Below, piece after piece: positions 34,346 through 43,738 of a stretch of DNA of 64,000 nucleotides. Numbering within the stretch: the first letter of the stretch is position 1; every line of letters begins with the position of its first letter. The stretch comes from Hymenochaete sp. R1. Lineage: Eukaryota; Basidiomycota; Agaricomycetes; Hymenochaetales; Hymenochaetaceae. The notes below the pieces were generated by a model. The model was not told the origin of the DNA and ran no database searches. It was given only the letters and a program-made list of their open reading frames with translations. The stretch spans positions 186,001 through 250,000 of the forward strand of contig JAFREE010000015.1 of the NCBI GenBank assembly GCA_019400425.1. The letters run 5' to 3'. A program made the translations under genes and the position numbers.

Positions 34346-37300
34346 ATGTCGTCTGGCTACAGCAAAGACGACTCCAGCAAGAGACCAGTTCAATATCAAC
34401 CAGACACCCACAACCCGGATTTGCCACCGCGAGCTCCTAAGAGGATCTACACTCGTAATGCAGAAGAACACAAAGGGCCCAGCAGTAGTCGTTTGCTGGA
34501 AATCCGTAAACACGCTCATGAAGAAAGACGTAGCGCCTTGAGTGAAGTCGGAAAGCACGGAGAATTACCAGGTGGATTTAAAGAAGCTGATAAATATTCA
34601 GAGGACAAAGAATTCGAAGACCTTCTTAGTGGTACGCCTTTAACATAACTGCACTGTCGGTATTTTCTCACTATAACTCATGTCTAGAGGCCAAAAAGAA
34701 GTTCCCGGACTCAAGGGTCATATACTTTAAACCAGAAAATGAGGATCCACTTCATTATGATTGGATTGTCAAACGTAAGTACGACTTACGCCCTGTCTTG
34801 ACCCATCTGATAGCCATTACAGTGGAAGTTCCCGAGACTGATGATCATCCGAAATTCGTCATTGAAACCAAGGGCGTTGCTTGCAAAATAGCCATCAAAG
34901 AAATGAAAAGGGATGTAAATGATTTTAAGGTTCTACCTCGAAAGAAAGCAGAGGATCTTTATAATGGCATGACCTTTACTTGATGTCGGGGTAAGAATAC
35001 TGATACTCAGTCCTAGCTCTACATGGACCTAACCCCGTCATTCTTCACAAAGAAATGGCAGTCAGAGGAGTCTTTCATAGAAGGAAGGAACATGTAATTC
35101 GCGGTTCGTTACCCTCCCATGTATACGAACCAAACACTGAAAGAAGCTCGTAGTCATTCATGATAAATGGACTTGGGATTTCCAAGCTAGTAATCTCAAA
35201 AAATGCCAGGAAGCGGCGCATGAGCTCGTTCCATTTAAAATGGTGCACATTGAGGATGATTTGGTGCAGGGCAATAAAGATTGGGACATTATTTTCCAAC
35301 GTATGTAAATATTTCGCTTTGATTGCACCGCGTCAAAGCTGATATTTTTTGCAGTTCTCAAAACGACGGGAAAATCCCGAGTGTTCGTCCGTGTGGCCAC
35401 TGATAGAAACCCTCAGAATACCTTGAGATGCAAGCAACTTCCTCATTATTCATTACTTCGTTTACTGAATTTCTTCCGTCATTTAGTGACACATCCTGAA
35501 TATGGTATTCAGATTGAAGTCGGGGACGAGGTTTTCGAAAAGGCCACTAAAAAACTTTCTCACGAGCTACTTCAACAATGGGAAGATCTCGCGATTCAAA
35601 CAAGCCAAGAAAGCCGGTATAATTCGGATAAGATTTGGAAAGAATTGTGCAAGCTTGGCATAGAATGGATTGTCGTAACAGATCCTTCGATACAAAAAAG
35701 CGTGTTTCTCCCACTATTTAGAGGTATGTATTTTCAGTAAGCTTCTATAAAGTTAAGCTCATCGATCACACGAAAGAATTAATTAAAAATTACAAGGGTA
35801 ATGGGCACAAGATCATGTATCGGATAGAGCATCGCAGGTCGCAGGTCAAAGGTACGCGCCTTTTCTCTTTTTCATAAAATCTAGTTCTGATTTTATTATA
35901 GTCGAATTGGAAGACGGATTTACTCTAGTCCAAGCAGAGGCGGTCACCATGAGTGGCGCTGTCGGACAAGCCCTCAAATTCGTGGAATATAGACCAATTG
36001 ATAAAAGCGATGAAGAGTATTTCGAGCTACGCCGGAGTGGGTACATGATGGTATGAATCATCTGATTTCAAAACTCATACGTTGTATAGAGATCAAGGAG
36101 AATGGGTATACGAACGCGAGATTGTTCGAGAAAGAATTGATAGATGAGTCTGACGTGAAGAATGGTTTGACATTCGCAATCAGGCGTAAGGATTCTACAC
36201 GTCATGCAAACTTTTGCTCACACGACTACAGTTGCGCAGACCTGGGAAGGATTCCAGCTGAAGGGTGAAAATAAGGCAGATGCAATTAATAGAGCGAAGG
36301 AACACATAAATTTTACAAAGTTGGACCGCGATCGTTTTGCTTTCATTTTTCATGAAACGAAAGAAAACATGGACAAGGTGGCAGACTTCAGTGAACTTTT
36401 CCGACGTAAGTTCGTTTCCACCCACCAAAATTCTGTCTCTGACTACGCCCTCATAGACCAGAAATCTTTTGCAAACTGCGAACTTTATTATCGAGAGGTT
36501 CCGCGAGTAAACAAGAAAGGAAAAGTACTACAAGGAAGGACTATTTATCAATTTAAGCGTGAGCTCTTTAATCTTCGCGGCAGGATTCGCTTCTAATTCG
36601 TTGAAACAGTTTGCCACCCTCATCAGGGAGAAGTCTGTCGAATACAACCTACAGAAGGGCTGAAAACTGCTGTGCGCTCCATGACACGAGAATTGGAGAA
36701 GTCTGCAGCCGACGACACTGAAAAGTATATCTTTGACTGGACTTACGACAATACCATAGCGTTACCTGAGAGCGGTGCTCCTGCGGTTTGGAAAGATATA
36801 TTTGCAACGATCAACAACATTGATTTCATCAAGCTAATAGACCGTAAGCCAATTTTCGCCTTTACCTTCAGCATGGCGAAATTCCTTCACTAATGCTTTG
36901 CCTTATGGACGACTCAGAATTACGAGAACGAAGGCTTGACGCAAGAAGAAAGTTTGAAGGTGGAGTGCATACACTGCAAGGTGAGCCTTTCACGCTATTG
37001 CGCTTATGCTTGCATAGATCGAGTTCGATAATTTCCAGTGATAAAGAAAAGAGACGACGGCCAAATAAAAGTCCTGATTGAAGTGGAAAGTTTTTCGCTG
37101 GGCTTCGCACTGATGCAGATGCTGCAAAATCTTGAGTTTGAGAAGGCGCGAATTGAGCCTCCATTTCTGGATCTGTATAACAGTACGTTTTCTGCCCTTC
37201 TTTCCATCCTACAACGATGTGACTTCCGCACTTGATCACACATTGACGTCTGTTATCTCTTGCAGTCCTTGCTAAGAAAGGCCAATCGGACGCGAAGATT

Positions 37301-39318
37301 TACTGGAAGTGGGATGAGTCCAAGTTTTTCTCGGAATACAATGTTTATATAATCCGAGGTTTGTTAAGATTCATTTATAATAACATGAGTACTCACTAAG
37401 AAACCTTTAGTACAATATAACGACGAGGAAAAGCAATACTTTCAGAAGTATGGACTCACACTGGAACAGGCAGCTCTCCAGGTAGAACATCACCTTAGAT
37501 TCAAGGTGCTGACGCACCATGATGAAAGGTGTATCGGCAATAAAGATTGTCAGGAACTCTTTCGCCGTGAGTTAAAATTATGCTATTCTCCTCTGACCAG
37601 CATGTTTGACTGTTCATCCAAGTGCTTCGAACCTATGGAATGTGTAAAGTGTTTTATCGTGCTCGTGAGCTTCCCGGCAAAGGCGCACAACACAAGAGAA
37701 TGTACGACATCGAAAGTGAGTTTAAATTCATTTGGCGAGTCAGAGGATTCATGATTGTATTAGTCGTTCACCCAATCTGGGGGAAGCTCTTCAAGGCTAA
37801 GGGAGATGACTTGTATAAAGCGGTCCGAGCCATCTCCGAAGAAGCAGCTTCGGGACGAATATACGCAGAGAACAAGCTCACGTATGATGGAAGATTTTAC
37901 CAATACATAAACGATGATGTAGGACTACAGGTACCGGAAGGAATCAAAAACAAGGAGCATAAAACAGCTTGGAAGGAACTGGAAAATGACATGATCCTGG
38001 ATCCTATCTTCAAAGGTAAGACCTGCATGTCCCGCTTGAGCATCTATCTCACTATAACCACGATAGTATGCCGGAAGAAAAAGATCGATGGCTATCGCGT
38101 GTACGTCGGTCAAGACAGGCATGACGTTAAAGTTCGATGTGAGCTTACTTTCTGGATAACTCACCCTCCTTTATTAACATTGCGCAAGTTGAGCATGAAG
38201 ATATTCCGGGAGGCGAAATGGTCAGATCGCTACACTGCCGTCTGGACCATACTGCCGAATATGTTGCATACGAGCTGGAGTTCGATAAAGTAGATAGCGA
38301 CGACAAAGATTTTGCTGGCTTGTTTACGTGTAAGCTGCCCTCGTTATCTTTTCCTTTCCTTTCTCCGGATTAAACTATGTGGCTTCGATGCTGACCAAGC
38401 CTTGTGAAGACTTACAGAGGGTGAAGGGCGTGCCTAGAGACGAGTGTCATGTGTATGTCAAGCAGGTAAACCTTCGAGACACGCGGTCGAAATATCTCCA
38501 TGGAGAGAAAATTTCTTACCCATCTGGTCCGGAGGGTACGTCAAGGAGTATTTCGAAACGTTATCGTACGTGCTTCAAACTTGAGCCATTTTTTGCAGGA
38601 GCCTAGTCTTAAGTTATGTTCTAGTAAACTCGTCCAGCACTGCTTGGGCAGTAAAAGGTAACTCCGCATTTCAATGTTTTATGTTTATCATCTGACGTTT
38701 AGATTAGTGGTGCATCCGACTTTGGGATTTCAGAAGTACCATCAAACCAGGAAAAATGCCGCTAACGCCATGATAGAACATCTCTCATATGTCGAGATAA
38801 CTGAAGAGAACTTCGAAAGCGAAGAAATACGTCAGGCTCTCCCCTCACTAGCAATCGAGATAGCCGATGAAGAAGTCGCTCGCATTTGGAAGGAAGATAT
38901 ATTTGAGAGTGCGTCGCGTATAATAAACAGCAGAAAAGAGATTGATGATCTTTGTGTCTTGTCAGGGCTCGAGAAGGTTGGACGTTCTCGAATTTTTGTA
39001 AAGGAAGAATCAGCGGGCAAGGCAGTAACGTGGCATGCTAAGCGTGAGCCTACCAAACCTCTCTTGAATGACCATCTGACCGAATCACTAAATTGCTGTG
39101 CAGTTGATCACGCTTACTACGGCTTGGTGGTCAAGGTTCGATGTGTGACATTCAAGGAAATGACCAAGGACTTCGAGAAGAAGATGCAAGAGGCGAAGGA
39201 CAAACGCTTTGGGTGGGAGAATGCAGAGAAAAGGATTGAAAGAATGGGCAAGCCAAAGAGGAAGAGGAAGGGGAAAGATGACAAGAGTAAGAAGGGCAAG
39301 GAGAAAGCTGAGAGTTAG
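34346..39318 (+). CDS. large modular repeat protein of unknown family (about 12 two-exon modules)
   Basis: My model has 25 exons: 34346-34631, 34688-34774, 34823-34966, 35017-35103, 35154-35300, 35355-35429, 35487-35723, 35777-35851, 35902-36036, 36090-36185, 36232-36405, 36457-36558, 36610-36843, 36918-36980, 37039-37182, 37266-37358, 37411-37566, 37623-37715, 37764-38015, 38067-38138, 38189-38329, 38410-38565, 38625-38657, 38708-39043, 39104-39318. They give about 1210 residues, with every intron in phase 1. After a basic N-terminus of about 90 residues, short A exons (a hydrophobic strand such as KVFYRAREL or RVFVRVATD, often ending in Ile/Val-x-Arg) alternate with longer B exons. B exons read V-x-H-P-x-x-G, a strand, then a helix and Trp/Asp-x-x-Phe-Arg. 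The C-terminus is a lysine-rich tail that may be a nuclear signal. No signal peptide, membrane span or catalytic motif is visible. I do not recognise the family. Exact ends of exons 3, 6, 9, 22 and 23 are uncertain. Confidence 0.75.
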
Positions 39319-39626
39319 ACTTTCGGCTTTTTTCATGTTACAGTCCATTTTTTCTCTCCGGTCTCCTTAATCACCATGTAAACATATCGCTAGCTGGTCT
39401 ATCTGCGTTTTTTTTTAAATTGTTTGACATGATTCTTTCACCGTTACGTTGAAGATCGATTCAATTGACGAAGTTCTCAGGGTCACGCGCCGCTTCCAAA
39501 ATCTGTATTTGACGTGGGCCGCGAAAAAAAAGGATTTTCACCAGCTTTCTCTCTCCTTCTCCCACCTTCTCCTCCTTGACTCTCTTCGTCCTTTCTTCCT
39601 ACTTTATTCCCTCTCATCCTCTAAGC
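39319..39626. other. HSP60 promoter region
   Basis: Ends in a long pyrimidine-rich leader (CTTTCTCTCTCCTTCTCCC) just before the HSP60 start, typical of strongly expressed fungal genes. No further gene seen. Confidence 0.5.
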
Positions 39627-41594
39627 ATGCATCGTCTCAGTAGCCGCTCTACGTCTGTAGCTCGTCGTGCAGTGAAGTCGGCGAAGCCCGTTCTCGCACG
39701 CGGTGCACACAAGGAAATTAAATTCTCTAATGATGGAAGGGCTGCGATCCTACAAGGTGTTGACGTCTTGGCAAAGGCCGTCAGCGTCACCCTTGGGCCA
39801 AAGGGTGCGTGCAGTCATAAAGATGTATCAGTAAGATGTTTTCTTACTCAAGCACTTTTTCTTAGGACGGAATGTCATTATCGAGCAGTCCTTCGGTGGT
39901 CCGAAGATTACCAAGGGTATGTTCTCTTCTAGCCTCGTGTTCTGTTATATCTCCGATATTTATCTCAGCCCCTTTGCTACAGACGGGGTGACAGTCGCGA
40001 AGTCGATAACACTGAAGGACAAATTTGAGAACCTGGGTGCTCGGTAAGTGTTATTTTCTCATTCTCATGACTCTGAGTAATTACTTAAACCATTTCAAGT
40101 CTCGTGCAGGATGTTGCTCAGAAAACGAATGAGATTGCTGGTGATGGAACGACGACGGCAACAGTGTTGGCAAGAGCTATCTATGCCGAGGGTGTCAAAA
40201 ATGTCGCCGCTGGTTGTAACCCCATGGACCTTCGGAGGGGTGCGCAAGCTGCTGTTGACCGCGTCGTGGAGTTCTTGGCCAAAAATGCGAAGCCAATCAC
40301 GACTACGGAAGAAATAGCACAGGTGGCTACGATCTCTGCAAATGGCGATGCGCACGTCGGCAACCTTATTGCAACGGCAATGGAGAAGGTTGGAAAGGAG
40401 GGCGTCATTACAGTAAAAGAAGGACGCACTATTGAGGATGAGATCGAAATAACGGAGGGAATGCGCTTCGACCGAGGATATATTTCGCCGTACTTCATCA
40501 CGGACGTCAAGAGCCAAAAGGTGGAGTTTGAGAAACCTTTGGTCCTTCTATCAGAGAAAAAGATCTCCCTTCTGCAAGACATACTTCCGTCGCTCGAAGC
40601 CGCCGCCCAGCAACGCCGACCCTTACTCATCATTGCTGAGGATGTAGATGGAGAGGCCCTCGCGGCCTGTATCCTCAACAAGCTTCGCGGCCAACTCCAG
40701 GTAGCTGCCGTCAAGGCTCCTGGCTTTGGTGACAACCGTAAGAGTATCTTGGGTGACCTCGGTATTCTCACTGGTGGGACCGTATTCACCGATGAGCTCG
40801 ACATTAAACTTGAGCGGGCGACACCTGACTTGCTTGGCTCAACGGGCTCGGTCACAATTACAAAAGAAGACACCATCTTCCTCAACGGTGAAGGCGCAAA
40901 GGATGCGATCCAAGCACGTTGTGAACAGATTCGTTCCGTTCTCAACGACGTGACGACCAGTGAGTATGACAAAACGAAACTGCAGGAACGTTTGGCCAAG
41001 CTCTCCGGTGGTGTCGCTGTCATCAAGGTTGGCGGTTCAAGCGAAGTCGAGGTTGGTGAGAAGAAGGATCGCTACGACGATGCCCTCAATGCGACTCGTG
41101 CTGCTGTCGAGGAAGGCATCCTCCCAGGTGGTGGTGTTGCCCTGCTGAAGGCTTCGCTGGCTCTCCCCACCAGCACGAATGGTACCACCGCCAACACCAG
41201 CTCATACACAGTTGACCCCATCTCAACCGCGAACTTTGATCAAGAGCTCGGTGTCTCCATCATCCGTCGCGCGTTGAGCCAACCTGCCCGGACTATCCTA
41301 ACGAACGCTGGCGAGGAGGCTTCCGTCATCGTTGGCACGCTCACTGCGCAACACGGTGCACCTGAACAATTCTCGCAGGGCTACGATGCCAGCAAGGGCC
41401 AGTACGTCGACATGATCAAAGCCGGAATTGTCGACCCTCTCAAAGTCGTCCGGACCGCTCTCGTCGACGCGTCGGGCGTTGCCAGTTTGCTGACGACGAG
41501 CGAAGCGTGCATCGTAGAGGCTGAGGAAAAGGAGAAGCCTGTACCGGGTGGTGGCATGGGTGGAATGGGCGGTATGGGAGGCATGGGTTTCTAA
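39627..41594 (+). CDS. HSP60: mitochondrial chaperonin HSP60
   Basis: Four exons (39627-39804, 39866-39916, 39983-40043, 40100-41594) give 594 residues. The basic, Ser/Arg-rich N-terminus ([19 protein letters not shown]) is a mitochondrial presequence. Group I chaperonin blocks follow: [17 protein letters not shown], the ATP-binding [14 protein letters not shown], the apical-domain [18 protein letters not shown] and the C-terminal repeat [11 protein letters not shown]. It folds imported matrix proteins together with HSP10. The start is the first ATG giving a complete presequence. Confidence 0.97.
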
Positions 41595-42160
41595 AGTGAA
41601 GATGCTTGCTCTGTCGTTCTCTCCCATGTTTCTTATTTTGGTTCTCCTCCACTGGGTCACGCAAAATTAAAACCATTCCCGCGACCGTCGTACATGGCTC
41701 GTCGCCGCATCGCTCGCTGCATCATATATACTTTACGATTTGTTTGTTAACGCGCTTACTACTCATCTTCATGTTTTCCGACTAATGCAATCAAACCCCA
41801 CTCATGCATGCAAACACATTTGTAGAACTATATCAGTGAGAAACGTCTGAAATGCATGAGAATGTTATTTCGGGATATGACGCGCTATATGGCTTGCAGG
41901 AGCAAAGGAAATAAAGGACAAATATATGTTAGTTGTACAGAGACTAGGATTTGAATATTGTTATGGAAGGAGCCCCTCATGTTCTCACCCGATTGTCGCT
42001 TTTGCGACGGCTCACAACAAAATCCAAGTACTCTTTCGATAGACAATAAGCTGACAAGGATGAGATTTGAATCCAAGTCTTCACACGAAGAACAGCCTCA
42101 AAACTAAACTTCTCCCACACTGTTTACCTCTGTAATGCACGTTTGCTTGAATCGTTGAAT
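41595..42160. other. intergenic region between HSP60 and tRNA-Leu
   Basis: The 3' flank of HSP60. No gene is supportable. Confidence 0.5.
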
Positions 42161-42277
42161 GGCAAGATGGTCGAGCGGTCTAAGACGTGTGACTCAAGCT
42201 TCAAAGCTTATCTGTCGTTGAGACAGGTGTATTCTCATCTGCGTAAGCGGGCGTGGGTTCAAATCCCACTCTTGTCA
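42161..42277 (+). tRNA. tRNA-Leu (anticodon CAA) with intron
   Basis: The acceptor stem GGCAAGA pairs with TCTTGTC (one G-U), followed by discriminator A. The D arm reads TGGTCGAGCGGTCTAAGA, and the T arm is GTGGG-TTCAAAT-CCCAC. The long variable arm TCTGC-GTAA-GCGGG marks a class II tRNA. By alignment with other fungal tRNA-Leu(CAA) genes the anticodon loop is CTCAAG, with an intron of about 33 nt right after it. The anticodon stem TGTGA/TCTCA has one U-U mismatch, so the exact intron ends are uncertain. A run of T follows at 42280-42283. Confidence 0.85.
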
Positions 42278-42607
42278 ATTTTTTGCCTCAGAAACGATGG
42301 TTTTTTGGTAGACTTGATACCCTCTCAGGAAGAAGGGAATATTGAACCTTGTACACACTCTTCAAATTTATGTTGATATCTTTTCCCTTAATAAATAATA
42401 ATCTTAGAACGGTTACTCTCTATTTTGTGAAGCCTCCTTTTCTTGCATTCGGATCCCAAGTATTGAGTCCCAAGTTTTTTTTTTCGTGTCGGCGCGAAGT
42501 CGCGTGTGTGAACGTGAGAACAATGACGGATGAAACTCCGCGATGTCTGTTCAGTGCTGCTGCTGCATCGCCCTTCCTTCCATTATCCTGTTCCTTTCTG
42601 GTTGCAA
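42278..42607. other. spacer between tRNA-Leu and uL14m
   Basis: The short T-rich segment after the tRNA could serve as the Pol III terminator. The rest is the promoter of the ribosomal protein gene. No further gene seen. Confidence 0.45.
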
Positions 42608-43124
42608 ATGATCAGCCTCAAGGGTACTTTGAATGTGAGCTAGTCACCATTCTCTTTCATCGCGCAGTGATTTTGACATGAGCCAACTCCGCAGGTTATA
42701 GACAACTCCGGTGCTCTCCTCGTCGAGTGCGTCAACGTCCTCAAGCACAAGGTCAACCACGGCTCCGGCGGCGTCGGCGACGAAATCGTCTGTGTCGTCA
42801 AACGCGCCCGACCCATCCCAGCGTCCGCCCTCCTATCTTCCACCGCCGTCAAAGTGAAAAAAGGCGATGTCCGTCGCGCGCTCATTGTCCGCACGAAAAA
42901 ACCCGGCCCGCGTCCGGACGGTCGGATCGTCAAGTTCGACGACAACGCGTGTGTGCTGTTGAATAATAAAAAGGAGATGTTGGGGACGAGGATAGGTGGG
43001 CCCGTGAGCGCTGAGCTAAGGACGAAAGGGTGGGGTAAGGTGTTGAGTTTGGCACCCAAGGTGAGTTGCTTTCCGTCCCGGCAAACTCGAGGAGATTGAA
43101 CTGACGAACGTCCAGGTGTTATAG
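42608..43124 (+). CDS. mitochondrial large ribosomal subunit protein uL14m
   Basis: Three exons (42608-42634, 42695-43060, 43116-43124) give 133 residues. The protein begins [17 protein letters not shown] and contains the uL14 blocks [38 protein letters not shown] and GPV. The short start without a basic presequence and the MxxLKG opening resemble fungal mitochondrial uL14 rather than the cytosolic form. It is a component of the mitoribosome. The last exon adds only Val-Leu before the stop; if that intron is retained, a slightly longer tail results. Confidence 0.9.
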
Positions 43125-43738
43125 GCCAAATGCTCTTCACCACGAACGCAGTAATTACTTTATAATCGATAACGTCTTGCAACTATTTTCATGCTTCGAA
43201 ATGTCTCCGTTGGGCACAGGTACTTAACCAAGGTTCCGCCTGGATGCATCGCTTCGGATGACCCCTCAAAAAGGCCCTCTTTTAAGCTTTCCGTATTCAT
43301 CATTCTTACGCACTCACAGACATTCTCTCTGAATCTCGTTCATACGATACAAGTTTCCAGCTACCTAAATTATACTCGTCAGAAAAAAAGTCAAAGGCTC
43401 CATTTGACGGGGCCTTCGGAGACTCCGCAAACAATAATTCGCGGATCAATTTATACAGGCCTTTACTGAACAGTTCCTAGTCACTTAAGGAAGTGAGCAG
43501 AATATTGGTCGCGAAGTCGATTGCCTCAGATCTTGCACCACACAAGCTGCGCTGGCCTGACTAGGATGTGCTTTTCGCTCTGCTTTCGGCACAATCTCTT
43601 AGAAGATTCTCGAAGGGCGAATTCAGCCCATCCATATCGGTGCTACTCACTCTTTGACAAGAGAGAGCGTAACTTCCATTAAAGCCACCAAAACATCTGA
43701 CAATTGCCGTAATCATACCCGGTACATGACATGTGAGC
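43125..43738. other. intergenic region between convergent uL14m and carboxypeptidase 1
   Basis: The tail-to-tail spacer of two genes. No coding structure is supportable. Confidence 0.5.

Noticed and set aside
35724..35752. 29-nt intron in the modular gene
   Set aside because: Too short for splicing. A 53-nt intron ending at 35776 keeps the same phase and gives a better module start.
36051..36091. 41-nt phase-0 intron in the modular gene
   Set aside because: Possible, but shorter than its neighbours and off phase. The 53-nt phase-1 intron 36037-36089 fits the module pattern better, although its donor GTGGGT is weaker.
38536..38707. Single 172-nt intron in the modular gene
   Set aside because: Two introns of 59 and 50 nt around a 33-nt exon fit the gene's intron sizes and keep phase 1.
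40181..41026. 281-codon minus-strand frame within HSP60
   Set aside because: Antisense shadow of a strongly conserved chaperonin exon; no independent motif.
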